Shown in pieces: positions 9,631 through 18,271 of a stretch of DNA of 64,000 nucleotides. Position 1 is the stretch's first letter. Every line of letters starts with the position of its first letter. The stretch is taken from the NCBI RefSeq assembly GCF_023555375.1, contig NZ_JAJSEE010000002.1:62001-126000 (forward strand). The letters are read 5' to 3'. The notes beneath the pieces were generated by a model. That model saw only the letters and a list, made by a program, of their open reading frames with translations. It did not search any database and was not told the DNA's origin. Origin of the DNA: Guyparkeria hydrothermalis. GTDB taxonomy: Bacteria > Pseudomonadota > Gammaproteobacteria > Halothiobacillales > Halothiobacillaceae. The position numbers were made by a program, and so were the translations under genes.

Positions 9631-10119
9631 TTACTCGGCTTCTTCCTGGCTTTCTTCTTGGGCCCGGGCATTCGCCTCGAAGCCGCCGGCCGCTTTGAAG
9701 CCGGTAAAGCCGTCCTGGAGGGTGCGCACGTTGTCCATCCCCGCCAGGCGCAGCATCAGGCCGGCCTGCGCCGACAACGTGCCGGTGTTGCAGTAGACCA
9801 AGACCATCTCGTCGCGCGGGAGCTTGTCGCGGCGCTCGAGGATCTGGCGCCACTCGATGTTGATGGCGCCGGGGATGTGGTCTTCCTCGTACTGGCCCGC
9901 GTCGCGGGTGTCGACGACGGTCATCTGTTCCCACTGTTCCGCCGGGATCTGCTCGGGCCGGATGGTTGCGCCCTGGTAGTCGGCGAACATCACGTAGCCC
10001 TCCATCGCATCGATGAGCGCCTCGTTTTCCGCCATGACGGGTGAGGTGGCGCCGAGGATCAGGCCGCAGGCTATCGCGCCGGCGATCAGGCCGGACTTGT
10101 GTGTCGGTGTGATTTTCAT
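9631..10119 (-). CDS. Periplasmic single-domain rhodanese
   Basis: A 162-residue sulfurtransferase with a signal peptide (residues 1-30, cleavage around VMA|EN) and one rhodanese domain (about 45-150). The substrate-side motif VVDTRDAGQYEEDHIPGAINI is present, and the catalytic loop is YCNTGTLSAQAG, whose cysteine would carry the persulfide. The C-terminal tail is acidic. It lies 25 bp downstream of the MBL gene on the same strand and faces the divergent sulfur transporter genes, so a role in moving sulfane sulfur in the periplasm fits. The sulfur donor and acceptor cannot be deduced. Confidence 0.9.
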   Translation of the reverse strand: MKITPTHKSGLIAGAIACGLILGATSPVMAENEALIDAMEGYVMFADYQGATIRPEQIPAEQWEQMTVVDTRDAGQYEEDHIPGAINIEWRQILERRDKLPRDEMVLVYCNTGTLSAQAGLMLRLAGMDNVRTLQDGFTGFKAAGGFEANARAQEESQEEAE

Positions 10120-10144
10120 GCTGTGTCCCTGTTCCGGTGCGGCA

Positions 10145-10870
10145 TCAGTTGCCGGTGTTGAAGGTGTAGAACGCCTTGATTTCCTCGACCGGCGGCAGCT
10201 CGATCGAGGCGATGGTCTCGACGAAATTGCCGCGCTCGCGGATCAGCCCGTTGTTGTGACGCTTCTCGAAGCCCAGCGTGGACATGGGCTTGCCGCTGAT
10301 GCCGCCACCGCAGACGCTGCCGGCCTGCGCGCCGGCGAGGATCTCGATGTGATCCGGCAGGGAGAGGATCGGGCCGTACAGCGAGTCGTAGAGCTTTTCC
10401 GCCATTTCGCGTTCGCGCCCGTGCAGGTCGGGGCGGCCGACGCCGCCGGGAAAGAGCGTGTGTCCGGTGATCAGGAACCACGGCTCGTCGGTGCGCGAGT
10501 GGTCGGTCACCAAGAGGCAGATGCTGTCGTCGGTATGTCCCGGGGTGTGCAGCACCTGCGCGCTGACGTTGCCCAGTTCCAGGCGCTCGCCGTGCGCCAC
10601 GCCGCGGAACGGGTGCTTCACCGGCGCGGATTCATGCAGCACGTATTCCGCGCCGGTGCGCTTGGCCAGCTCCGGGCCGCCCGTCTTGTGATCCGCGTGG
10701 ACGTGGGTGTCGACCACGAAGGTGATGTCCACGCCCTTCTCCTCGGCCATCTCGACGAAGCGGTCGACGTCATCGAGATGCACGTCGACGGCCATGGCCC
10801 GGCCCTTGCCGGTGCAGCCGAACAGATAGGCGAGTGAGCTGAATTCGCAGGGGTGCTGGATCAGGAACAT
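10145..10870 (-). CDS. MBL-fold protein related to persulfide dioxygenases, altered metal site
   Basis: A 241-residue cytoplasmic metallo-beta-lactamase-fold protein resembling the N-terminal part of ETHE1/CstB-type persulfide dioxygenases. The first metal motif THVHADH (residues 55-61) and HTPGH (108-112) are intact. Two usual ligands differ: the bridging Asp of the GD motif is His137 (ITGHTLFPGG), and the last His (PGHGAGS in the CstB-like paralogue at 49.2-50.6 kb) is Ala181 (AGAQAGS). I believe related proteins share this pattern, so it may mark a subfamily rather than decay. The start at 10870 has GGAGGG upstream; a longer frame reaches 10903. First gene of the leftward sulfur transcript. 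Confidence 0.8.
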   Translation of the reverse strand: MFLIQHPCEFSSLAYLFGCTGKGRAMAVDVHLDDVDRFVEMAEEKGVDITFVVDTHVHADHKTGGPELAKRTGAEYVLHESAPVKHPFRGVAHGERLELGNVSAQVLHTPGHTDDSICLLVTDHSRTDEPWFLITGHTLFPGGVGRPDLHGREREMAEKLYDSLYGPILSLPDHIEILAGAQAGSVCGGGISGKPMSTLGFEKRHNNGLIRERGNFVETIASIELPPVEEIKAFYTFNTGN

Positions 10871-10901
10871 GGGTTGCCCTCCACTGGTGTGTACGGGCAT
10901 C

Positions 10902-10930
10902 ATTCAATTACTCAATTGAATTAAAGTCAA
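10902..10930 (-). promoter_or_regulatory. Leftward promoter with palindromic operator O1
   Basis: On the minus strand TTGACT (10930-10925), a 17-bp spacer and TTGAAT (10907-10902) form a promoter for the MBL-rhodanese genes. The -10 and spacer coincide with a perfect 8+4+8 inverted repeat, ATTCAATTACTCAATTGAAT (10902-10921). A repressor bound there would block polymerase. The likely ligand is the ArsR-rhodanese protein encoded at 12248-12949; that assignment is inference. Confidence 0.6.
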
Positions 10931-10945
10931 GCGAGGTCGCGCTGC

Positions 10946-10975
10946 TTGACAGAAGAATCAATTGACTGATTGAAT
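10946..10975 (+). promoter_or_regulatory. Rightward promoter with operator O2
   Basis: TTGACA (10946-10951), an 18-bp spacer and TTGAAT (10970-10975) face the YeeE/YedE gene. The second operator copy, AATCAATTGACTGATTGAAT (10956-10975), covers the spacer and -10. In reverse orientation it closely resembles O1, and the centres of the two sites are 54 bp apart, about five helical turns. This symmetric design suggests one repressor controlling both directions. Confidence 0.6.
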
Positions 10976-11117
10976 CATTGCCGGCTGTCTTGCCGGCTTG
11001 CGGTGGCCGCGGTCGAGTGGGCGGTTCTTGCCACGCGTCGCGAGGCGGGATGGCAATGGATCAATGGCCGGTCGGCGTGGCGCGGATCGGCGTGTCAACG
11101 AAGAAGAGGGCTCGGGT

Positions 11118-12227
11118 ATGGATCCGGCGATTTCCCAGTACCTGCTGTACGTCCTGGTGCTGTCCGTGGTGTTCGGGGCCGCGGCACAATTCACGCGCTT
11201 CTGCCTGCTTGGCGGCATGAGCGCCTACATGGGCGAGCGCGACGGCGGACGCATGGCCGTCTACCTGGGTGCGATCGGCGTGGCCATCGTGGTGACCACG
11301 CTGGTGCAGTGGTTCGCCGCCATCGATCTCGACCAGACCCGGCCGCCGTATCGCACCGCCGACTTCGCCTGGGGGCGCTACCTGATCGGCGGGTTGCTGT
11401 TCGGCGCGGGCATGGTGCTCGCCAGGGGCTGCCCGGTGCGCAGCCTGGTGCGGACCTCGCAGGGCAGCCTGCAGGCACTGGTCGCCATCGTGGTAATGGC
11501 GGTGGCGGCCTACGCCATGACGCGCACCAGCCTGTTCCAGACGGCCTTCCTGCCCTGGGTGGGCGCCCTGAGCGTCGATCTCACGGCCATCGGCATCCCG
11601 CACCAGGACCTGGCCGCCCTGGTCGGTGGAGGCCCCCTCGTCTACGGCCTGATCGCCGCCGCGCTGGCCGCGTTGTTGCTGGCGGTGAGCTGGCGCTGGC
11701 TGCCGCTGGGCGGCAACGGTCTTGCCTGGTTCGGCGTGCTGCTGTTGGGCACGGCGGTCGGGCTGGGGTTCTGGGTCACCGGCGGGGCGCCCGGCCAGGC
11801 CGCGGACATGGCCTCGATGATGCAGACGATGCCGCAGGAGGGCCTGGGCACCCAGTCGTTCACCTTCAGCGCGCCGCTGGGTGACGTGGTGTATTTCCTG
11901 CAGAATGTCGACAACACCTCCACCATTACCTTCGGCGTGGTGGCGGTGGTCGGCGTGTTCCTTGGCAGCCTCGTCAGTGCCCTGGTGCGGCGCGATGTGC
12001 AGTTCGCGGCCCCGCGGGCCATTGGGGAATGGCTGCGCACGGTGATCGGCGCGGCGATGGTCGGGGTCGGCGCCGTGCTGGCGATGGGCTGCACGGTCGG
12101 TCACGGCCTGACCGGGCTGTCGACCTTGGCACTGGGCTCGATGCTGTCGATCGCGTCGATCATGCTGGGCGCGTGGATTACGCTTCGTATCCAGCGCCGC
12201 CGCGCCGATGCCGGCTGCGCCGGGTGA
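11118..12227 (+). CDS. YeeE/YedE (TsuA-like) thiosulfate/sulfur-compound transporter
   Basis: A 369-residue inner-membrane protein with about ten helices and the duplicated YeeE/YedE signature, each half carrying a conserved cysteine: ARGCPVRSL near residue 98 and AMGCTVGHGLTG near 322. In TsuA such cysteines relay thiosulfate through the membrane. The start at 11118 (MDPAIS) follows GAGGG; an open frame further upstream runs through the operator region and is not used. It is followed 20 bp later by the ArsR-rhodanese regulator. The likely role is import of thiosulfate or another sulfane-sulfur compound; the exact substrate is unproven. Confidence 0.88.
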   Translation: MDPAISQYLLYVLVLSVVFGAAAQFTRFCLLGGMSAYMGERDGGRMAVYLGAIGVAIVVTTLVQWFAAIDLDQTRPPYRTADFAWGRYLIGGLLFGAGMVLARGCPVRSLVRTSQGSLQALVAIVVMAVAAYAMTRTSLFQTAFLPWVGALSVDLTAIGIPHQDLAALVGGGPLVYGLIAAALAALLLAVSWRWLPLGGNGLAWFGVLLLGTAVGLGFWVTGGAPGQAADMASMMQTMPQEGLGTQSFTFSAPLGDVVYFLQNVDNTSTITFGVVAVVGVFLGSLVSALVRRDVQFAAPRAIGEWLRTVIGAAMVGVGAVLAMGCTVGHGLTGLSTLALGSMLSIASIMLGAWITLRIQRRRADAGCAG

Positions 12228-12247
12228 CCACCCCGAGAGAGGATCAG

Positions 12248-12949
12248 GTGACGACGCAACGATTCAAGCAGGATCTCAACGACCAGTTCGCCCGGCTGGG
12301 CAAGGTGCTCTCCAACGGGCGCCGGCTGGAGCTGCTCGAGCACCTGGCGCAGGGCGAGCGCTCGGTCGATGGGCTGGCGCGGGTCGCGGGCCTGTCCGTG
12401 GCGAACACCTCCCAGCACCTGCAGCGCATGCAGCAGGCGGGTTTGGTGACCGCCCGCCGCGAGGGCAAGCAGGTGATCTATGCCATCGCCGCCGATGACG
12501 TGGTCGAACTGCTGGACGTGTTTCGACGCGTCGGCGAGCGGCATCTCGCCGAGGTGCGCCAGATGGTCGACGCCCACCTGCACCAGAAGGACGCGCTCGA
12601 GCCAGTTTCCGCCGAAGAGCTGATCGAGCGCTGCCGCAAGGGGCTGGTCACGTTGATCGACGTGCGCCCGGAAGAGGAGTACGAGGCGGGTCACATCCCC
12701 GGGGCGATCAACGTCTCGGTCAAGGACCTCGAGCGGCGCATGGCCGAGCTCGATCCCGAGCGCGAGGTGATCGCCTACTGCCGCGGCCCTTACTGCACCT
12801 TTTCCTTCGAGGCGGTCGCCCGCCTGCGCGAGGCGGGGTTCCAGACCCGGAGGCTGGAATCGGGCTTCCCGGAGTGGAAGCTCGCCGGCCTGCCCACCAG
12901 CATTGACGACACCGAAACCGAACCGCGGACAAGCCGAGTCGAGCCATGA
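12248..12949 (+). CDS. ArsR-family regulator fused to a rhodanese domain
   Basis: A 233-residue fusion: a winged-helix ArsR DNA-binding domain (about residues 10-95, with SVANTSQHLQRMQQAGLV as recognition region) and a rhodanese domain (about 118-225) with active-site cysteine 178 in YCRGPYC and a second cysteine at 183. Such fusions probably sense sulfane sulfur through the rhodanese cysteine and release DNA. GTG start at 12248, 5 nt after GAGAGG. It is co-transcribed with the transporter and overlaps the moxR start by 4 nt (ATGA). The paired palindromes at 10902-10975 are its most likely targets. Confidence 0.9.
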   Translation: MTTQRFKQDLNDQFARLGKVLSNGRRLELLEHLAQGERSVDGLARVAGLSVANTSQHLQRMQQAGLVTARREGKQVIYAIAADDVVELLDVFRRVGERHLAEVRQMVDAHLHQKDALEPVSAEELIERCRKGLVTLIDVRPEEEYEAGHIPGAINVSVKDLERRMAELDPEREVIAYCRGPYCTFSFEAVARLREAGFQTRRLESGFPEWKLAGLPTSIDDTETEPRTSRVEP

Positions 12950-13908
12950 CCGAACAGATGCCCCTCCAGAACCTCCGCGCCCACCTCGGGCACTACATCG
13001 TCGGCCAGACCGAGCTGGTCGACCGGCTGCTGATCGGCCTGTTGACCGGCGGTCACCTGCTGGTCGAGGGCCTGCCGGGGCTGGCCAAGACCACCGCGAT
13101 CAAGGCGCTGGCCGAGGGCGTGCACGCCAATTTCAAGCGCATCCAGTTCACCCCGGACCTCCTGCCGGCCGACCTGCTCGGCAACGAGGTCTACCACCCC
13201 GAGACCCGCGAATTCACCTTCGAGCCGGGTCCGCTGTTCAACGAGATCGTGCTCGCCGACGAGATCAACCGGGCGCCGGCCAAGGTCCAGTCGGCCCTGC
13301 TCGAGGCGATGGCCGAGCGCCAGGTCACGGTCGCCGGCCACAGCCGCGACCTGCCCGAGCTGTTTCTGGTCATGGCCACGCAGAACCCGCTGGAACAGTC
13401 GGGCACCTATCCGCTGCCCGAGGCGCAGATGGACCGCTTCATGCTCCACGTGGCCCTCGACTACCCCGAGCGCGAGGACGAGTACGACATCCTCAAGCGC
13501 ACCCTCGACGGCACGCTTGGGACCAACCCGGTGGGCGAGGCGAAGAACATCACCGTCGACCAGGTGCTCGCCGCGCGCGAGACCGTGCGCCAGGTGCGCT
13601 GCGACGAGGCCCTGCAGCACTGGGTGGTCGACGTGGTCGCCGGCACCCGCAAGGTGGGCGAGCTCGACCCGGCCCTCGCCGACCAGGTGCTGGTGGGCGC
13701 CTCGCCGCGCGGGGCGCTCGCCTGGGTGCAGGCCGCCCGCGCCGCGGCCTTCCTCGACGGACGTGACTACATCGTCCCCGACGACCTGATCGGGCTGGCC
13801 AGGGACGCCCTGCGTCACCGCATCATCCTCGGTCCGCGCGCGATGGTCAGCGGCCTGACCCGCGACGCGGTGATCGACCGACTGCTCGAGCTGATCCCGG
13901 CGCCGTGA
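12946..13908 (+). CDS. MoxR-family AAA+ ATPase
   Basis: A 320-residue MoxR ATPase with Walker A EGLPGLAKT, Walker B VLADEINRAP and sensor residues in MATQNPLEQSGTYPLPEAQMDRF. MoxR proteins act as chaperone-like ATPases with VWA-domain partners encoded beside them, in metal-cofactor insertion or envelope stress. Start overlaps the ArsR-rhodanese stop (ATGA), and the next gene overlaps by 4 nt, so all six genes from here to 19662 form one coupled operon. Confidence 0.95.
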   Translation: MTEQMPLQNLRAHLGHYIVGQTELVDRLLIGLLTGGHLLVEGLPGLAKTTAIKALAEGVHANFKRIQFTPDLLPADLLGNEVYHPETREFTFEPGPLFNEIVLADEINRAPAKVQSALLEAMAERQVTVAGHSRDLPELFLVMATQNPLEQSGTYPLPEAQMDRFMLHVALDYPEREDEYDILKRTLDGTLGTNPVGEAKNITVDQVLAARETVRQVRCDEALQHWVVDVVAGTRKVGELDPALADQVLVGASPRGALAWVQAARAAAFLDGRDYIVPDDLIGLARDALRHRIILGPRAMVSGLTRDAVIDRLLELIPAP

Positions 13909-14981
13909 GCCCTCGCGGCCTCGACAGCCTGTCCCGTCGTGCCGCCCCCGGTCGTGGCCGCGGGTGGCTCGGCCGGCTCGTGGGCGCGCTCGCCGGTCGC
14001 GACAATGACCGGGCGCGATCCGCCGGCGAGACGACGGCGCGCGCCACGATCGCGCCGTCGACCGACGAGATCGCGATGGCCTGGGCGGGCGGCGAGCGCC
14101 TGCCGGCCCTGGTGCAGGAAAGCTTTCCCACCGCCACTCGGCTGTCGGGCGACCAGCTGGCCCGCCGCCTCGGCGAGGGGCTGGACTTCGAACAGTTGCG
14201 CGCCTACCAGCCCGGCGAGTCGGCCGCGCGCATCGACTGGCGCATCTCGGCGCGCGCCAACGAGCCGGTGGTGCGCGAGCACCGCGAACCGGCCCAGCGC
14301 CAGGCGCACCTGGTCATCGACGGCGGCGCGGCCATGCGCTTCGGCACCCGTCGCCGACTCAAGCTCACCCAAGGGTTGCTCGCCGCCCACGCCTTCGCCG
14401 CCGGCGCGCTGCGCCAGAACCTGGCCGTGGAGATCCACGGCATCGGCGAATCGCTCTGTCCCGGGCACCACGCCGCCGGCCCCGTCACCGGGCAGGCGGC
14501 CATCCTGCAACGCCTCGCCGAGCTGGCCGAGGCCGCCGGCGAGACCTGCGAGGAGACCCAGCCGGTCGACTGGCCCGGCCTGCGCCAACGCCTGTTGCAG
14601 CGCCTGCCCGCCGGGTCGGTGGTGGTCGTGCTCTCCGACTGCCTCTCGGATACCGGGCCCGGCCGGCCGATGGACTGGGCGCCGCTGGCCGCCGCCCATC
14701 ACCTGATCTTCGTCTCGGTCGCCGACCGGGTCGAGCTGGACATGCCCGATCTCGGGCTGGTCGCCTTCGAGGCCGGCCACGGCGCGCGCTGGCTGGATAC
14801 CGGCAGCCGCCGCTGGCGCGAGGCCTTCTCGACTCGCCAACACGAGCGACTCGAGGCCTGGCGGCAATCGGCCGAGGCCCTGGGCGCCGCCTTTCTCGCC
14901 CTGCCCGCCGAGGCCGAGCCGGCCGACTGGCTCGCCGAGGCGCCGGTCGCCCTGGCGCGTGCCGCGGGGACGGCCTCATGA
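13905..14981 (+). CDS. DUF58 (VWA-like) protein of the MoxR operon
   Basis: A 358-residue protein with the DUF58 signature: the segment around residues 105-145 reads YQPGESAARIDWRISARAN and then REPAQRQAHLVIDGG, where the degenerate DxSxS of a VWA fold begins. GTG start at 13905 inside the moxR stop region. DUF58 proteins regularly sit between MoxR and the Bat/VWA genes and are thought to be adaptors; no reaction is known. Not membrane-anchored in the usual way: the first 60 residues are Arg/Gly-rich with no clear helix. Confidence 0.88.
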   Translation: MSPRGLDSLSRRAAPGRGRGWLGRLVGALAGRDNDRARSAGETTARATIAPSTDEIAMAWAGGERLPALVQESFPTATRLSGDQLARRLGEGLDFEQLRAYQPGESAARIDWRISARANEPVVREHREPAQRQAHLVIDGGAAMRFGTRRRLKLTQGLLAAHAFAAGALRQNLAVEIHGIGESLCPGHHAAGPVTGQAAILQRLAELAEAAGETCEETQPVDWPGLRQRLLQRLPAGSVVVVLSDCLSDTGPGRPMDWAPLAAAHHLIFVSVADRVELDMPDLGLVAFEAGHGARWLDTGSRRWREAFSTRQHERLEAWRQSAEALGAAFLALPAEAEPADWLAEAPVALARAAGTAS

Positions 14982-15481
14982 CGGACGGGTACCGTGACTG
15001 GCACCACCCCGACGGCGGCCTGCCCGAGCAGGCGCCCGAGGGGCTGGTCGATATCTACACCGCCCCCTGGCTGGTCCAGCGTGCCGGCGAGACGGCGGTG
15101 GCCACGAACGACGGCTCGTCGGCCTGGGTGGTGGGCGTGACGGTCGCCGTGGTGGCCCTGCTCGCGCTGGCGGGCTGGTGGGCCTGGCGCCATCGCGCCG
15201 CGTTGCGACTGTGGGCGATCCTGCGCCGATTGGAGCGGCGGGCGTCGGCCGAGATGGATGCGGGTGCCCGGCGCGAGTTGCTCGACGAGCTGGTCGCCGC
15301 GATCGGTGCCTGGCAGCACGGCGGTCGGGCCCCGTGGCGCGACCGACTCGCCGAGCCCTGGGCGGCCTGGGTGCGCGAGATCGACCATGGCCGCTTTGGC
15401 GGGGCGGATGAGCCCCGGGAGACGCTGGTCGAGCGACTGCGGACGATGCGCCGGGAAGTCTGGCGGGGGCAGGCGACATGA
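14978..15481 (+). CDS. DUF4381 single-pass membrane protein
   Basis: A 167-residue protein with a short N-terminal region (QAPEGLVDIYTAPW), one transmembrane helix (about residues 48-68, SAWVVGVTVAVVALLALAGWW) and a basic, Arg/Ala-rich helical cytoplasmic domain. The DUF4381 family occurs in exactly this position, between DUF58 and the first VWA gene. It overlaps both neighbours by 4 nt. The function is unknown; it probably anchors or assembles the MoxR-VWA complex. Confidence 0.82.
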   Translation: MTDGYRDWHHPDGGLPEQAPEGLVDIYTAPWLVQRAGETAVATNDGSSAWVVGVTVAVVALLALAGWWAWRHRAALRLWAILRRLERRASAEMDAGARRELLDELVAAIGAWQHGGRAPWRDRLAEPWAAWVREIDHGRFGGADEPRETLVERLRTMRREVWRGQAT

Positions 15482-16434
15482 TCGGTTTCGATTCCCCCTG
15501 GGTGCTGCTGTTGCTGGTGGGCCTGCCGCTGGTCTACCCGGCGTGGTCGCGTCGCGTGCGCGACCGGCCGCCCGCGCGGCTGTTGCGTCACCCGGCGCTG
15601 GGCCGCGACACGGACGGCGATGGTCCGCGCGGGGGGCAGCGCTGGCTGCTGGCCGCCCTGCTGCTCGCGCTGGCGGCCCTGATCGTCGCGCTGGCGCGAC
15701 CGGTCTGGGTGGGCGAGTCGGTGGATCGCCAGGCCCCGGCCCGCTCGATCGTGCTGCTGGTCGATGCCAGCCCCAGCATGTCGACGCGCGATTTCCGCGA
15801 CGCCGAGGACCAGCCGGTCTCGCGCATGGCGGTGATGCGCGAGGCGCTGGAGGCGTTTATCGATGCGCACCCGGAGGATCGCTTTTCCCTGATGGTGGTC
15901 ACCGACTCGGCCGGCACCCTGGTGCCGGAGACGGACGACCACGGCGCGCTGCGCTTCTGGATCGACCAGCTCGAACCGGGACTCGACGGCAGTGCCACCG
16001 CGCTCGGCGACGGGCTGGCGGTGGCGATGGAGTCGATCGCCGACCGGCGCGAACGGGGCGAGGCCCCGCCGCAGTTGCTGGTCTGGACCGACGGGGTCAA
16101 CACCGGCGGTGAGATGAGCCCGGCCGAGGCGCTGACGCTGGCGCGCGCGGAGAACATCGAGCTGTTCACCATCAACCTCGCCCCGGGAGATGCCGGGCCG
16201 GCCGGTGGCGATCCCACGCTGGAGGATCTGGCACGGCTGTCCGGCGGGGAGGCGATCGCCGCCGGCGACCGCGAGGCCCTGCTCGCGGTGACCGACGTGA
16301 TCGAGCGCCACCAGCCCGAGAGCGACGCGCCCGATACCCGGCGCGAGCGTCACCCGCTGATCGCCTGGTTCCTCGCGCTGGGGCTGGCGGCCTTGCTGGT
16401 CGCCCAATTCCTGAAAGTGCGGCTGACGGCCTGA
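15478..16434 (+). CDS. BatA-like VWA membrane protein
   Basis: A 318-residue protein with two N-terminal membrane segments (about 8-22 and 58-76), a von Willebrand A domain (about 88-285) and a C-terminal helix (about 296-315). The metal-ion-dependent adhesion site begins LLVDASPSMSTRD (DxSxS), followed by the second-site threonine region GSATALGDG and the WTDGVN motif. BatA proteins bind partners on the periplasmic or cytoplasmic face and work with MoxR. The start overlaps the previous gene by 4 nt. Confidence 0.92.
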   Translation: MIGFDSPWVLLLLVGLPLVYPAWSRRVRDRPPARLLRHPALGRDTDGDGPRGGQRWLLAALLLALAALIVALARPVWVGESVDRQAPARSIVLLVDASPSMSTRDFRDAEDQPVSRMAVMREALEAFIDAHPEDRFSLMVVTDSAGTLVPETDDHGALRFWIDQLEPGLDGSATALGDGLAVAMESIADRRERGEAPPQLLVWTDGVNTGGEMSPAEALTLARAENIELFTINLAPGDAGPAGGDPTLEDLARLSGGEAIAAGDREALLAVTDVIERHQPESDAPDTRRERHPLIAWFLALGLAALLVAQFLKVRLTA

Positions 16435-16441
16435 GGTGAGC

Positions 16442-18271
16442 ATGAACGCATCCGTCGACAGCCTGATCGATCTCTGGGGGCAGTTGCTGGGCACCGATAC
16501 CTGGCCCGTGCTGGCCCGCCCCGAGGCGCTGTGGCTGCTTGTTCTGCCCCTGGGGCTGGCCCTGTGGCGTCGTCAACGCCGCGCGCGGCTGGATGCCTAC
16601 GCCGACCCCGAATTGCACGACTGGGCCTTTGCGGGCACGACCGGCAGGCAACGGCGGCGGGGGCTGCCGTGGGTCGGCCGGTTGCTGTGGGCCCTTTTCT
16701 GGCTGTTTGCCGTGCTGGCCCTGGCCGATCCGCGCGTGCCCGAGGAAAGCCAATCGCCGCAGGAATCGCGTGCGCCGCTGCTGTTCGTCGTCGATGGTTC
16801 GTCGGCCATGAGCGGCCGGGACGTCGAGCCGAATCGGATCGAACGCGCGGTGATGCTGATCGAGCTGCTGGGCGAGTCGATCTCCGCCCACCCGACGGGC
16901 CTGCTGCGCTCGGTGGATACCGCCGGGTTGATGCTGCCACCGAGCCCGGACGGCAATCTCTTGGCCTTCTACGCGCAACACCTGCCGGGGCTGGTCAGCG
17001 ATCACCTGGTCGCCCGCCCGGACCGCGCCTTCGAGTTGGCCGCCGAGATGTCGGCCATGGACGGGGGCGCGGTGATCTGGCTGACCGCGGCCGACGGCCG
17101 GCAGTTTGCCGGCGAGCGCGGCAGCCGGTTGCTCGCGGCGGCCGAGCGGCTCGCCGAGCGGGACATTCCCCTGTTCGCCGTGGCCATGGCACGCGAGCGC
17201 ACGCCGCTGTTCCGGGACGGCCAGCCGCGGCGCAACGACGACAACGAGGTGATCGTCTCCGAGCCCGACGTCACGCGCGTCGCGGAGCTTGCCTCGCTCA
17301 CCGATGGCGTGGCACGCCAGACCGGCGTGCTGGCCGAGGACGCCGCCTTCCTGCGCGAGCGCATCGACGCGCTGCCGGCCCCGTCGCGCTCGCTCGAGAG
17401 CGTCGAGGGTTACCGCTCGCTGGCGGTGCTCGCCCTGTGGGTGGCGATGGTCGCGCTGGTGATCCACCTGGTGCTCGACTGGGGGCTGCCGAGTGCCCGC
17501 CGCTGGCGTCTGGCCGCGATCGTGCTGGTCGCCGTGCTCGCCCCGGTGGTCTTCACCGTCGCCGGGGCGGCCCCGCTGGTCGACGAGGTCGAGCGCGAGG
17601 CCCACCTCGATCAGGCCTGGCAGGCCTTCGAGGCCGGCGAGTTCGCCCGCGCGCAGATCGAATTCGACCGTGCCGCCGGCTTCAACGCCCGGCTGGGCAG
17701 CGGGCTGGCGGCGTTTCGCCGCGCCGACTACCCGCACGCGGTGGAACGGCTGCAGGCCGCCACCTGGCTGGCCGAAACCGACGAGCAGCGGCTGCTCGCG
17801 CTGTTCAATCTAGGCAACGCGCTGACCCTGGCGCGGCGGTATCGCGGCGCGGTGGACGCCTTCGAGGCCGCGTTGCGGATCGACCCGGAATTCGAGGACG
17901 CCCGGACCAACCGCGACCTGGTCGAGGCGTTGCGCGGTGGGGCCCAGGAGGAATCACTCGAGCCGACGCCCGAGTTCCAGGGCTACGAGTCGATCCTGCG
18001 CCGCGAGATCGTCGAGGACGACGGCGCCGAGATGGCCGAGGAGATGCTCGAGAGCGAGGGCAGCGGCCAGGGTGGTGCCGTGGCCGAGCAGCCGCCGGGC
18101 GACGGCGAGTCGTTCGTGCTCGACGAGAATCTGCTCGGCGGGGCGCGCAAGAAGCTCGAGCGGATCGAGGACCGGCCGGTGCCGCCGCTCGACGGCCTGC
18201 TGCGCCAGCAGCCCTACAAGTCGACCGTCCGCCAGGGGCTGGTCGACCGCGAGCCGGGGGGCGACGAATGA
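16442..18271 (+). CDS. BatB-BatC fusion: VWA domain plus TPR domain
   Basis: A 609-residue protein. N-terminal membrane segments (about 29-45 and 78-95) precede a VWA domain (about 105-305, MIDAS reading FVVDGSSAMSGRD). Two more helices follow (about 325-348 and 358-378), then TPR repeats (about 385-490) and an acidic tail. In Bacteroides-type operons BatB and BatC are separate; here both are in one chain, as in many gammaproteobacteria. The ATG at 16442 has GAGGTGAG just upstream; a GTG at 16436 overlaps that site. The tail ends KSTVRQGLVDREPGGDE. Confidence 0.9.
   Translation: MNASVDSLIDLWGQLLGTDTWPVLARPEALWLLVLPLGLALWRRQRRARLDAYADPELHDWAFAGTTGRQRRRGLPWVGRLLWALFWLFAVLALADPRVPEESQSPQESRAPLLFVVDGSSAMSGRDVEPNRIERAVMLIELLGESISAHPTGLLRSVDTAGLMLPPSPDGNLLAFYAQHLPGLVSDHLVARPDRAFELAAEMSAMDGGAVIWLTAADGRQFAGERGSRLLAAAERLAERDIPLFAVAMARERTPLFRDGQPRRNDDNEVIVSEPDVTRVAELASLTDGVARQTGVLAEDAAFLRERIDALPAPSRSLESVEGYRSLAVLALWVAMVALVIHLVLDWGLPSARRWRLAAIVLVAVLAPVVFTVAGAAPLVDEVEREAHLDQAWQAFEAGEFARAQIEFDRAAGFNARLGSGLAAFRRADYPHAVERLQAATWLAETDEQRLLALFNLGNALTLARRYRGAVDAFEAALRIDPEFEDARTNRDLVEALRGGAQEESLEPTPEFQGYESILRREIVEDDGAEMAEEMLESEGSGQGGAVAEQPPGDGESFVLDENLLGGARKKLERIEDRPVPPLDGLLRQQPYKSTVRQGLVDREPGGDE

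Noticed and set aside
16531-18267. N-terminal extension of the BatD frame
   Set aside because: It overlaps the VWA-TPR gene in another frame; the signal peptide starting at 18268 defines the true start.
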